In this document: piece by piece, positions 8,628 to 14,961 of the stretch
How positions within the stretch are numbered: the first letter of the stretch is position 1
How the letters are laid out: each line of letters starts with the position of its first letter
Origin: Planctomycetota bacterium
GTDB taxonomy: Bacteria; Planctomycetota; SZUA-567; H5-PLA8
Assembly: GCA_026184295.1 (NCBI GenBank)
Contig: JAHCJK010000029.1
Location: forward strand, 1 to 41,463
Length of the DNA: 41,463 nt
Direction: 5' to 3'
Made by a program: the position numbers and the translations under genes
The notes under the pieces: generated by a model
Databases searched by the model: none
What the model was told of the DNA's origin: nothing
Seen by the model: the letters and a program-made list of their open reading frames with translations, nothing else

Positions 8628-11600
8628 TCAGTGGTGGCCGGCGTGCGCGTGTTCTTCGTGCTTGGGGCTTTCGCCGTGCGAGGCGTTCTCGTCGGCGGTT
8701 TCGTGCCCGTGGTCGTGATCGGCGTGGGGATCTTCCTGCGCGGAGGCCAGGCCGTCGGGGATGAAGGTCCGCGCTTCGGGCGCGGCGTAGCCGTAGGCCT
8801 GCGCGAGGATGGCGATGGGGTGGAGCGTCGCCTTGCCCGCGCCGTGTTCGAGCTGCATCGAACAGCCGGAGCTTTCGCAGCAGCCTTCCTCGGCGCCGCA
8901 TTCGGCCGCCTGGCGGAAGAGGTTGCGCCCGATCCACATCGACTCGTCGTAGTTCTTCTTCAGCATGCCGAACTCGCCGGCCATGCCGCAGCAGATCTTG
9001 TCGTCGAGGTTCTGAATCTTCACGCCGGGGACGAGCTTCAGCAGTTCGACCGCGGGCTTGCCGACGCCCAGCGCCTTGAGGTGGCAGGGGGTCAGGTACG
9101 CCAGGCTGCGGTCCACGCGCTGGAAGTCGGTCTTCAGGCGCTTCTGCTTGTGCAGGCCGAGCAGGAATTCGCCCAGGTCCCTGGTGTGGCGCGCGATCGC
9201 CCGGGTCTCGGGCGTATCGACGTAGTAGAGGAAGTCCTTGGTCAGCGCCAGGGTCGCGGTGGGTTCCAGGCACAGGATCGGCCAGCCGCGGAAGGCGTAC
9301 GAACCCAGCGCCGCGGCGACTTCGCGGATGTTGGCGCGCGCGTCGAGCGCCGCGCCGTGGGTGATGGCCGGCATGTTGCACCACGGCGCTTCGGGGACGA
9401 GCACTTCGTAGCCGTTGTGTTCGAGCACGTCCACGGCGGCCTGGAGCAGTTCGGGTTTGTTGTACTTCGGCACCAGGTCGGCGTAGACGACCACCTTCGG
9501 GCGCGGGCCCTCGGGCGAGAACGTCAGCCGGTGGCGCAGGCGCAGCGACTTGAACTTGGGCAGCTCGCGGCGCCGGTCGATGCCCGTGGCCGCTTCCAGC
9601 AGCAGGCGGAAGACGGTGAATTCGGTCAGCGAGTTCGCGATCGGCGCCAGCGCGCGGCCGGCGCGGAAGAGCTTCTCGATGTTGACGAAGAACTTCTTGT
9701 CCAGCGAGAGCCCGTTCGAGGCGAGGTGGCGCGCCTTGGCTTCCATGGCGATCTTGGGGATGTTCACCGCCGAGGGGCATTCGTCCACGCAGCGCTTGCA
9801 GTTGAAACAGTAGTCCATGATCTCGACGACTTCCTGCGCGTTGAACGCGCCGGTGCGCTGGCGTCCGTTCATCAGGCGGCGCAGGACGTTGGCCTTGGCG
9901 CGCGGGCTGGCGTCTTCGATGCGGTTGTATTTGAAGCGCGGGCACATGGCCACTTCGGGCCCCGTGCTGCGGCAGTGCCCGTTGCCGTTGCACTTGCCGG
10001 TCTCGGCGGCCATCTCGCCCGCGGTCCAGTGCAGCATCGAGCTGCCGTGCTGGTGGACGAGGTCCGGGTTGTCGGCCACGCCTTCGACGGTCATTTCCTT
10101 CCAGACCGCCGTCTGCTGGCGGAACATGCGGTAGTTCACCGCCTGCGTCGGGTTGATGTGGCTGCCGCGCGGGCGTTCGCCTTCGCTCAAGCGGTAGTCG
10201 GCCCCGAAGCGCAGGTTCTTGACCATCAGGTGCGCGTCTTTGGTGATCTTCTTGTTCGGGTTCAGGATGCCCGCGGGGTCGAAGAGTTCCTTCACCTGCT
10301 TGAAGATCTCGTACAGTTCCTTGCCGGCCTGCTTCTCGATCCACTGCGCGCGCGCCAGGCCTTCGCCGTGTTCGCCGCTGATCGTGCCTTCGCAGGCCCA
10401 CACGATCGCGTGGCAGTCGCCCGCGATCTTTTCGAGCAAATCCACGTGTTCCTTCTTCGTCAGGTCCATCATGGGGCGGAAGTGCGGTTCGCCGTGGCCC
10501 GCGTGCGCGTAGCAGGTGTACGCCAGCTTGTACTTCTCGAAGACCTTGATCATCTTCTCGACGTACTCGGCCAGCTTGTCCACCGGCACGCAGGCGTCTT
10601 CGACGATGGGAATCGGCTGCAAGCCGTCTTCGCGCCTGAAAAGCAGCGGCGTGGCGGCCTTGCGCGCTTCCCACACCTTGGCCTGGTCGCCCTTGTCGAG
10701 CAGCGTCTTGCAGGCCTGGTGCGCGACGCCCTGCTTGAGGCGGTCTTCGAGCGCCAGGAGCTTGGCCTCGATGCCGTCGCGCGATTCGGACTCGTATTCG
10801 ACGATCAGGATCGCGCCGGCGCTCTCGGGCAGCAGCGGCGCGGCCTCGGGCAGCGCCTGGCGCGCGTGCGCCATGATGGTCTTGTCGAGCAGTTCGCAGG
10901 CCGACGGGCGCGTCTCGCGGATCGCGGGGACGGCCTTGGCGGCGTCCACCAGGTTCGCGAAGCAGACCGTGGCCATCCCGGTCATGCCCGGCAGCGGGAC
11001 GACGCGCACGATGGCCTCGGTGACGATCCCCAGCGTCCCTTCGCTCGCGCAGATCAGCCGCTGCGGGTGGAAGTGTTCGACGCCGTTCACGCCGTCGAGC
11101 AGGTAGCCGGAGCGGTTGCGCTCGGCGCGGATCTTCTGCGAGCCCTTCTTGATGACGTCCTTGCCGGCGGCGCAGAGGTCGGGCAACTGCGCGTGCACGC
11201 GTCCGGCCAGGCCTTCTTCCTTCTTCTTGCGTTCGTGGTCGCCCGCGCCGCGCACGACGCTGCGGAAGTTGGTCACGGTCCCGTCGCTGAGCACCACGCG
11301 GCAGCTCACCAGGTTGTCGCGCATGCTCCCGTACTTCAGCGAGCGCGCGCCGCAGGAATTGTTCGCGATCATCCCGCCGATGGTGCAGCGCCCGCTGCTG
11401 GCCGGGTCGGGCCCGACGCGGAAGCCGTACGGCTTCAGCGCGCGGTTGAGGCTGTCCAGCACCACGCCGGACTCGACGGCGACGGTCTGGTTCTGCCGGT
11501 CGAGTTCGATGATGCGGGCCATGTGGATGTTCATGTCGAGCACGATCGCGCGGCCCAGGCATTCGCCCGTCAGGCCGCTGCCGGCCCCGCGCGCGATGAT

Positions 11601-12026
11601 CGGGACGTTGTGCTTGCGCGCGAACCAGACGCAGGCCCGCACGTCTTCCTCGTCGCGCGGGTACACGACCACGAACGGCTCGATCTCGTAGATCGACGCG
11701 TCGGTGCTGTACATGGTGAGCGTGAAGGGATCGTCGCGGACTTCGCCGCGGATCATGTTGCGCAGTTCGCTGGCGATGTTGGACGTGGTGATGTCCATCA
11801 CGCGCGGCGCTTCGTCGGGCCAGGTGTCCGAGTTCGGCTGCAGGGCGATGGCCGTCTTGCCCGGCGCGAGCGCCGGCTTGGGCGCGGCGGCCGCAGGCTT
11901 CGGAACCGCTGCCGCGGGCTTGGGCGCTGCGGCCGGAGCCGCCGCGGGAGCCTTGGCCGGTTCGGCCGGCTTGGGGGCATCGCCCGGAGGCGTGGAATTC
12001 GAAGAAGTGGACGGTGCGTCGGCCAT
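8628..12026 (-). CDS. FAD-binding and Fe-S D-2-hydroxyacid dehydrogenase (GlcD-GlcF fusion)
   Basis: 1132 residues from the ATG at 12026 (AGGAG seven bases upstream). Order of parts: an Ala/Pro/Lys-rich linker (1-55); an FAD-binding type 4 domain with ARGAGSGLTG near residue 150 and an IANNSCGARS motif near 225; an FAD-oxidase C-terminal domain; a two-cluster ferredoxin region with CNGNGHC near 680 and CFNCKRCVDECP near 740; and two cysteine-rich CCG-type domains with TPCHLKALG, CCGMAGEFG and CCESSGC (about 980-1055). This is the layout of YdiJ-like enzymes, which oxidise D-2-hydroxyacids such as D-2-hydroxyglutarate or D-lactate and pass electrons through Fe-S clusters. The substrate cannot be told from sequence. 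The last 34 residues are strikingly His-rich (HADHDHGH, HEEHAHAGHH), an unusual metal-binding-like tail. Confidence 0.9.
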   Translation of the reverse strand: MADAPSTSSNSTPPGDAPKPAEPAKAPAAAPAAAPKPAAAVPKPAAAAPKPALAPGKTAIALQPNSDTWPDEAPRVMDITTSNIASELRNMIRGEVRDDPFTLTMYSTDASIYEIEPFVVVYPRDEEDVRACVWFARKHNVPIIARGAGSGLTGECLGRAIVLDMNIHMARIIELDRQNQTVAVESGVVLDSLNRALKPYGFRVGPDPASSGRCTIGGMIANNSCGARSLKYGSMRDNLVSCRVVLSDGTVTNFRSVVRGAGDHERKKKEEGLAGRVHAQLPDLCAAGKDVIKKGSQKIRAERNRSGYLLDGVNGVEHFHPQRLICASEGTLGIVTEAIVRVVPLPGMTGMATVCFANLVDAAKAVPAIRETRPSACELLDKTIMAHARQALPEAAPLLPESAGAILIVEYESESRDGIEAKLLALEDRLKQGVAHQACKTLLDKGDQAKVWEARKAATPLLFRREDGLQPIPIVEDACVPVDKLAEYVEKMIKVFEKYKLAYTCYAHAGHGEPHFRPMMDLTKKEHVDLLEKIAGDCHAIVWACEGTISGEHGEGLARAQWIEKQAGKELYEIFKQVKELFDPAGILNPNKKITKDAHLMVKNLRFGADYRLSEGERPRGSHINPTQAVNYRMFRQQTAVWKEMTVEGVADNPDLVHQHGSSMLHWTAGEMAAETGKCNGNGHCRSTGPEVAMCPRFKYNRIEDASPRAKANVLRRLMNGRQRTGAFNAQEVVEIMDYCFNCKRCVDECPSAVNIPKIAMEAKARHLASNGLSLDKKFFVNIEKLFRAGRALAPIANSLTEFTVFRLLLEAATGIDRRRELPKFKSLRLRHRLTFSPEGPRPKVVVYADLVPKYNKPELLQAAVDVLEHNGYEVLVPEAPWCNMPAITHGAALDARANIREVAAALGSYAFRGWPILCLEPTATLALTKDFLYYVDTPETRAIARHTRDLGEFLLGLHKQKRLKTDFQRVDRSLAYLTPCHLKALGVGKPAVELLKLVPGVKIQNLDDKICCGMAGEFGMLKKNYDESMWIGRNLFRQAAECGAEEGCCESSGCSMQLEHGAGKATLHPIAILAQAYGYAAPEARTFIPDGLASAQEDPHADHDHGHETADENASHGESPKHEEHAHAGHH

Positions 12027-12070
12027 GCGTCGCTCCTGAGGCGGAAGCTCGAGATTTTTAGAGCCCACTA

Positions 12071-12097
12071 AGTATAGGCAGGAATCGAAAAAGCCAA
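12071..12097 (-). promoter_or_regulatory. Weak candidate promoter of the dehydrogenase gene
   Basis: On the minus strand a -10 box TATACT (five of six matches) at 12071-12076 has TTGGCT 15 bases upstream. Spacing is short, so this is a guess. It lies in the 98-base gap between the end of the reverse transcriptase gene and the dehydrogenase start, which argues that the dehydrogenase can be transcribed on its own. Confidence 0.35.
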
Positions 12098-12124
12098 GCG
12101 AGCTTTCGCGGTTGTAAGTCCTGA

Positions 12125-13243
12125 CTACGTTAGAGGTTTGTTTCTATTTTTGTCGTGGCGCTGGCGGCGGTTGATGACCGTGCGAATCTCCTCCGCCCGA
12201 TAGGTGCGTTCCGGGGCCCGCTTCCGGCCTTCGGCGATCATCTTTTCGAGGGCTTCCCAGCCTTGCACCTGCGCCGGGGTCAGTGTCGCGGGCTTGCCCT
12301 GCTTCAGGCGATGGCGTACCGCGCGAAGCCAGCGCCGGGTCTCGCGCGGGAGCCGCGGGAGATCGTTCACCACCAGGCCTGTCACGCACTGCCGTTGGTG
12401 GTGGCGGCGAATCGATTTCTTCTTGCCCTTATGGAGCGTGTAGCCCTTTTTCTTCGTGATTCTTCGCACGCGAGAAAGGATGCGCTGGATGTTGCGCGTG
12501 TAATCGAGCGGGAACGAGATTGTGATGTCGTCCGCGTATCGGCTGTAGGTCCCGCCCTTCTGCTTCACGCGGTTTTGAATCTGTACATCCATGTAGTAGT
12601 TGACGAGGTTGCTCAGGCACGGGCTGGTGGGCGCGCCCTGCGGCAGGCCGTCTTCATGCGTGGTCAGGCGCGCAAGCAACGCGGCGGCCTCGCGGTTCCA
12701 TCCGATGCGGTTGAAGTAACGTTCCACGCGGCTGGCCTTGGTATTTGGAAAAAAATCCACGATATCGAGCCGGATCACAACCGCCTGCCGGATGTGCTGG
12801 TTGGCGTGGTCCACGATGCTGCGGCCGCGCACGAAGCCGTAGGCGCACGGATGCGTCTTCAGTTTGCGCAGCAGACGCTTGAGGATGCGGCGCTGCACGA
12901 CCTTGGTGGCATCGTCGGGCACCATCAGCCGCCGCTTGCCGCCGCTGCGCTTGGGGATGAAGACTTCCTGGTAGCGTGGCTGGAAGGCCCGAAGTTCGTC
13001 CACGCGCATGTCCAGGCGCCGCGCGATTTCCGCGACGGCCATGCCCCGGTTGAAGCGAGTGCGAAACCAGAGGCGCAGGCTGTTGCTGTATTCATATTGG
13101 AGAAACGAATGAATCATGCTGATGACAATGGACAGCGCGATGCCGGCCACGAATCCGATCAGCGCGCCCGCCACGCCCCAAAAAATCCCGCCTACGGCCG
13201 GCGCCAAGATGATCAATAAGAAATAGAAAAGGCACATCGGCAT
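12125..13243 (-). CDS. Retron-like reverse transcriptase with fused N-terminal membrane segment
   Basis: 372 residues. The start is the ATG at 13243 or a second ATG at 13237; no strong ribosome site precedes either. The RT core shows IPKRSGGKRRL (about 96-106), region-X-like DHANQH (145-150), catalytic DIVDFF (D160), GLPQGAPTSPCLSNL (about 199-213), the YADD box (236-239) and the thumb motif VTGLVVND (287-294) followed by RRWLRAVRHRL. The combination of (N/H)AxxH and VTG motifs with a 300-odd-residue core is characteristic of retron RTs; maturase or DGR features are absent. Unusually, residues 3-48 are almost wholly hydrophobic, enough for two membrane helices, with a GxxxGxxxG pattern at G26, G30 and G34. 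Two structured non-coding units lie directly upstream. No partner effector gene adjoins. Confidence 0.85.
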   Translation of the reverse strand: MPMCLFYFLLIILAPAVGGIFWGVAGALIGFVAGIALSIVISMIHSFLQYEYSNSLRLWFRTRFNRGMAVAEIARRLDMRVDELRAFQPRYQEVFIPKRSGGKRRLMVPDDATKVVQRRILKRLLRKLKTHPCAYGFVRGRSIVDHANQHIRQAVVIRLDIVDFFPNTKASRVERYFNRIGWNREAAALLARLTTHEDGLPQGAPTSPCLSNLVNYYMDVQIQNRVKQKGGTYSRYADDITISFPLDYTRNIQRILSRVRRITKKKGYTLHKGKKKSIRRHHQRQCVTGLVVNDLPRLPRETRRWLRAVRHRLKQGKPATLTPAQVQGWEALEKMIAEGRKRAPERTYRAEEIRTVINRRQRHDKNRNKPLT

Positions 13244-13259
13244 CGTCTCAAAATAGGTT

Positions 13260-13284
13260 GGCGTGGGGAAAACGCACCCACGCC
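13260..13284 (-). other. Terminator-like hairpin without U-tract, before the RT gene
   Basis: An 8-bp stem GGCGTGGG / CCCACGCC with a 9-base loop lies between the a2 repeat of the proximal ncRNA unit and the RT start. It occupies the place of the true terminator in the upstream unit, but on the minus strand it is followed by AACCTATTTTG, not a U-run. It may stabilise the 3' end of the RNA while letting transcription continue into the RT gene. Confidence 0.6.
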
Positions 13285-13285
13285 T

Positions 13286-13431
13286 GTGCCTTGCTGACTA
13301 GAGATCTTAGCGCAGCGAGAGTCCGTTCCTCGCGAGCATAAGGTCTTGCTAGTTGCCTCACGGCTCTGAGCAGCCGCAACACGACCTGGCCGACGAAACA
13401 TCGGCCTGTGCTATTCGCACCGCCAAGACAC
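13286..13431 (-). ncRNA. Proximal retron msr-msd-like unit (unit A)
   Basis: Read on the minus strand: a1 GTGTCTTG (13431-13424); TAGC (13413-13410) with a candidate branch guanosine at 13411; hairpin GGCCGA-UGUUUCG-UCGGCC (13406-13388) with UUU in its loop, as in known retron msr hairpins; a second hairpin GGCT...AGCC (13375-13362); a long msd-like stem about 57 nt across (13353-13297) built from ACTAG/CTAGT, an 8-bp arm with one mismatch and a GCGAG/CTCGC tip; then a2 CAAGGCAC (13293-13286), which pairs with a1 through one G-U wobble. The predicted start of transcription coincides with a1. This matches retron architecture, but the ends and the msd limits are inferred by eye. Confidence 0.72.
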
Positions 13432-13437
13432 GCACGA

Positions 13438-13465
13438 ATTCTGTCGAGGCCCGAGTATCCGTCAA
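13438..13465 (-). promoter_or_regulatory. Promoter of ncRNA unit A
   Basis: Minus-strand -35 TTGACG (13460-13465) and -10 CAGAAT (13438-13443) with a 16-base spacer. The expected start site, about seven bases past the -10, falls at the first base of the a1 repeat. The same arrangement is found before unit B, which supports it. Confidence 0.6.
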
Positions 13466-13500
13466 GACACGGGATTCGGTTGTGGCATACCGGACGAAAT

Positions 13501-13528
13501 AAAAAGCGTGGACGATTAGGTCCACGCT
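13501..13528 (-). terminator. Intrinsic terminator of ncRNA unit B
   Basis: On the minus strand a perfect 9-bp stem AGCGTGGAC / GTCCACGCT with a six-base loop is followed by TTTTTATTT. It begins two bases after the a2 repeat of unit B and would release a short RNA before unit A begins. Confidence 0.82.
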
Positions 13529-13529
13529 G

Positions 13530-13649
13530 GTGCCTTGCTACGGGTGTCAAAGCGAAGCTTTGATTAACCCTATCCTATGACTCTCAAGAGTCGGCAACGC
13601 GACCCGGCCGACGAAACATCGGCCTGTGCTATCCGCACCGCCAAGGCAC
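13530..13649 (-). ncRNA. Distal retron msr-msd-like unit (unit B)
   Basis: Same layout as unit A, 218 nt further upstream. On the minus strand: a1 GTGCCTTG (13649-13642), TAGC (13631-13628), hairpin GGCCGA-UGUUUCG-UCGGCC (13624-13606), hairpin GACTC-UUGA-GAGTC (13592-13579), a short msd-like stem (13570-13542) made of GGGT/ACCC and the 7-bp TCAAAGC/GCTTTGA around a three-base loop, then a2 CAAGGCAC (13537-13530), an exact 8-bp complement of a1. Over 58 aligned bases (13594-13651 against 13376-13433) only four differ, all transitions; the msd-like parts are unrelated. It may be a second template, a decoy or a decayed copy. Confidence 0.68.
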
Positions 13650-13656
13650 GCGAAGC

Positions 13657-13685
13657 ATTGTGGACAGCGGCCGCAGTTCCGTCAA
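13657..13685 (-). promoter_or_regulatory. Promoter of ncRNA unit B
   Basis: Minus-strand -35 TTGACG (13680-13685) and -10 CACAAT (13657-13662), spacer exactly 17. The predicted start is at or one base before the a1 repeat, as in unit A. Confidence 0.62.
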
Positions 13686-13763
13686 GAGGCGGGTCGCAAC
13701 ACGCGGTCAGTCCGCCGGCCGCGCGCCGGTTATCACTCGGGAGCGCCGGGCGCGCGCCCTCGT

Positions 13764-13934
13764 TTCCCCGAAGGGGAAATAGATGAAAGCCCAGGGTTGC
13801 GCGCGCAGCGCGCTACCCTGGGAAGACGTGCCCATGCGAAGCTTCCCTTGCAGGGAAGCTTCGCGCGCGCTTGTACCCAGGGTAGCGTGCTGCGCACGCA
13901 ACCCTGGGCTTTCACCTGCTTCCCCTTCGGGGAA
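13764..13934. repeat. 171-bp near-perfect palindromic element with nested hairpins
   Basis: The whole stretch is an inverted duplication around TGC at 13849-13851. The inner 29 bases (13836-13864) form a perfect 13-bp stem GCGAAGCTTCCCT; further out, 13764-13822 and 13876-13934 are complementary with few mismatches, and each contains its own CCCAGGG...CCCTGGG and GGGGAA hairpins. Differences between arms often keep the local hairpin paired (GCGCGC opposite GCGTGC). It has the look of a non-autonomous palindromic repeat family; no target-site duplication is evident. Confidence 0.85.
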
Positions 13935-13970
13935 GAACGCACGGCGGCTGCGCATGCCACACGCGCACGC

Positions 13971-14020
13971 CACACGCACACGCACACGCACACGCACACG
14001 CACACGCACACGCACACGCA
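13971..14020. repeat. CACACG hexanucleotide tandem repeat
   Basis: About 8.3 uninterrupted copies of CACACG, followed to about 14089 by degenerate CACACG/CATACG copies. The strict purine-pyrimidine alternation makes it prone to slippage and to left-handed DNA. Open frames across it encode only Thr-His or Val-Cys dipeptide patterns and are not genes. Confidence 0.95.
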
Positions 14021-14186
14021 TATGAAAACGCATATACATGCGCATACGCACTCGCACACGCATACCCACACCCACACGCACGAAAGACCGGATGCCCAGG
14101 GTGGGTGCTATTCTGGGTGGATGAAATCAAGGAAACGGGTGTGATCGGGAGGTGGGTCTTAGGCGAGCTACAAGGGATGCGTTTAA

Positions 14187-14394
14187 GGCGCGTGACATAG
14201 GCGCGTGTCATAGGCGCGTGTCATAGGCGCGTGTCATAGGCGCGTGTCGTAGGCGTGTGTCATGGGCGTGTGTCTTGGGCGTGTGTCTTGAGCGCGTGAC
14301 TTGGGCGTGCGTCTTGGGCGTGCGTCTTGTGCGCGTATCTTGGGTATGTGTCGTTGGGCGTGTGTCGTTGACACGCGTCTTGTGCGTGCGTGAC
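14187..14394. repeat. 13-bp minisatellite, about 16 units
   Basis: Tandem units of GGCGCGTGTCATA at the left drift gradually to GGCGTGTGTCTTG and more degenerate forms at the right; units from 14187 to 14290 are in exact 13-base register. The ordered drift suggests growth by slippage or unequal exchange. No spacer structure, so not a CRISPR array. Confidence 0.92.
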
Positions 14395-14415
14395 CAACCC
14401 GGAGAATGTAGGAAA

Positions 14416-14495
14416 GCCGTTCTCCGTGTCCTCTGTGCGCTCTGTGGTGAATAGCAGGAACGCCATTCTCTGCGCGCTCCGCGTCTCCGCGGTGA
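14416..14495. repeat. Two imperfect copies of a CTCTGTGGTGA-type interspersed repeat
   Basis: 14416-14450 and 14462-14495 are two related copies, beginning TTCTC and ending in TCTGTGGTGA and TCCGCGGTGA. Sequences of this kind, read on the other strand as TCACCACAGAG..., are widely scattered in genomes of several environmental phyla. It sits just downstream of the STAS gene's stop. Confidence 0.65.
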
Positions 14496-14506
14496 GAAAA
14501 AGGCGG

Positions 14507-14860
14507 TTACTTCGCCTTCAGCGCCGCCGCTTCGTCGGCGTAGATGCTCAGTTCCTTGTCGAAGCCGAGCATGTTGATCACGGCCATCGTGCCCTGCGGG
14601 ATCTTGATGAGCGCGAAGCGGCCCTGAATCTTCGAGAATTCGTCGGTGTATTTGAGCAGCAGGCCGACGCCGGCGGAGTTGATGTATTCGAGCTTCGTGC
14701 AATCGACGATGACCAGCTTCGCGTCTTTCTCGATCAGCTTGTCCATCACCTGCTCGAACTCGTTGAGCGTCGAGGCGTCCACGTAGCCGTCGAGCGAGAC
14801 CTTCACGCCCGTCGTCCCGGTCTTGGACTTGATGACGCCGACTTTGAATTCGATAGGCAC
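14507..14860 (-). CDS. STAS-domain anti-sigma factor antagonist
   Basis: 117 residues from a GTG at 14860 with GGGAG five to six bases upstream. It is a single STAS domain of the SpoIIAA type: strands around VKVSLDGYVDAS and KLVIVDCTKLEYI, then NSAGVGLLLKY, where S62 is at the usual phosphorylation position. Such proteins bind and neutralise an anti-sigma kinase when unphosphorylated. No kinase is present in the window. It lies 101 bases downstream of the aldolase gene on the same strand and may share its transcript. Confidence 0.88.
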   Translation of the reverse strand: MPIEFKVGVIKSKTGTTGVKVSLDGYVDASTLNEFEQVMDKLIEKDAKLVIVDCTKLEYINSAGVGLLLKYTDEFSKIQGRFALIKIPQGTMAVINMLGFDKELSIYADEAAALKAK

Positions 14861-14961
14861 GTGGGCTCCCTTTGCTCATCCCGCCCAGGCTGCCGGCAGG
14901 CGCGTGATAAAAGGGCCGCGCGGCCGGAGCCCTTGCGGGCGCGGCCGCGCGGCGCGATGGG

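Noticed and set aside
8610-12071. Very long plus-strand open frame opposite the dehydrogenase gene
   Set aside because: It is the GC-driven antisense shadow of the dehydrogenase: no start signal or recognisable domain, whereas the minus frame has complete FAD and Fe-S motifs.
12078-12102. Intrinsic terminator after the RT gene
   Set aside because: Only a 5-bp AAAGC/GCTTT stem with a 7-base loop and a short U-run; too weak to list.
12125-13243. Group II intron or diversity-generating retroelement
   Set aside because: No maturase domain, intron domain V/VI or template/variable repeat pair with a target gene was found; the VTG motif and upstream a1/a2 repeats fit a retron better.
13248-13550. 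Minus-strand frame of 100 residues overlapping the ncRNA units
   Set aside because: It lies across unit A, the unit B terminator and both repeats, and its composition follows the RNA structure, not a protein.
13764-13934. Insertion sequence with transposase
   Set aside because: The palindrome has no coding capacity and no transposase gene is found anywhere in the window, so it is listed only as a repeat.
13626-14211. Open frames with Thr-His, Val-Cys or Ala-Cys dipeptide runs
   Set aside because: They only translate the CACACG array and the palindromes in several frames of both strands; no ribosome site or conserved domain.
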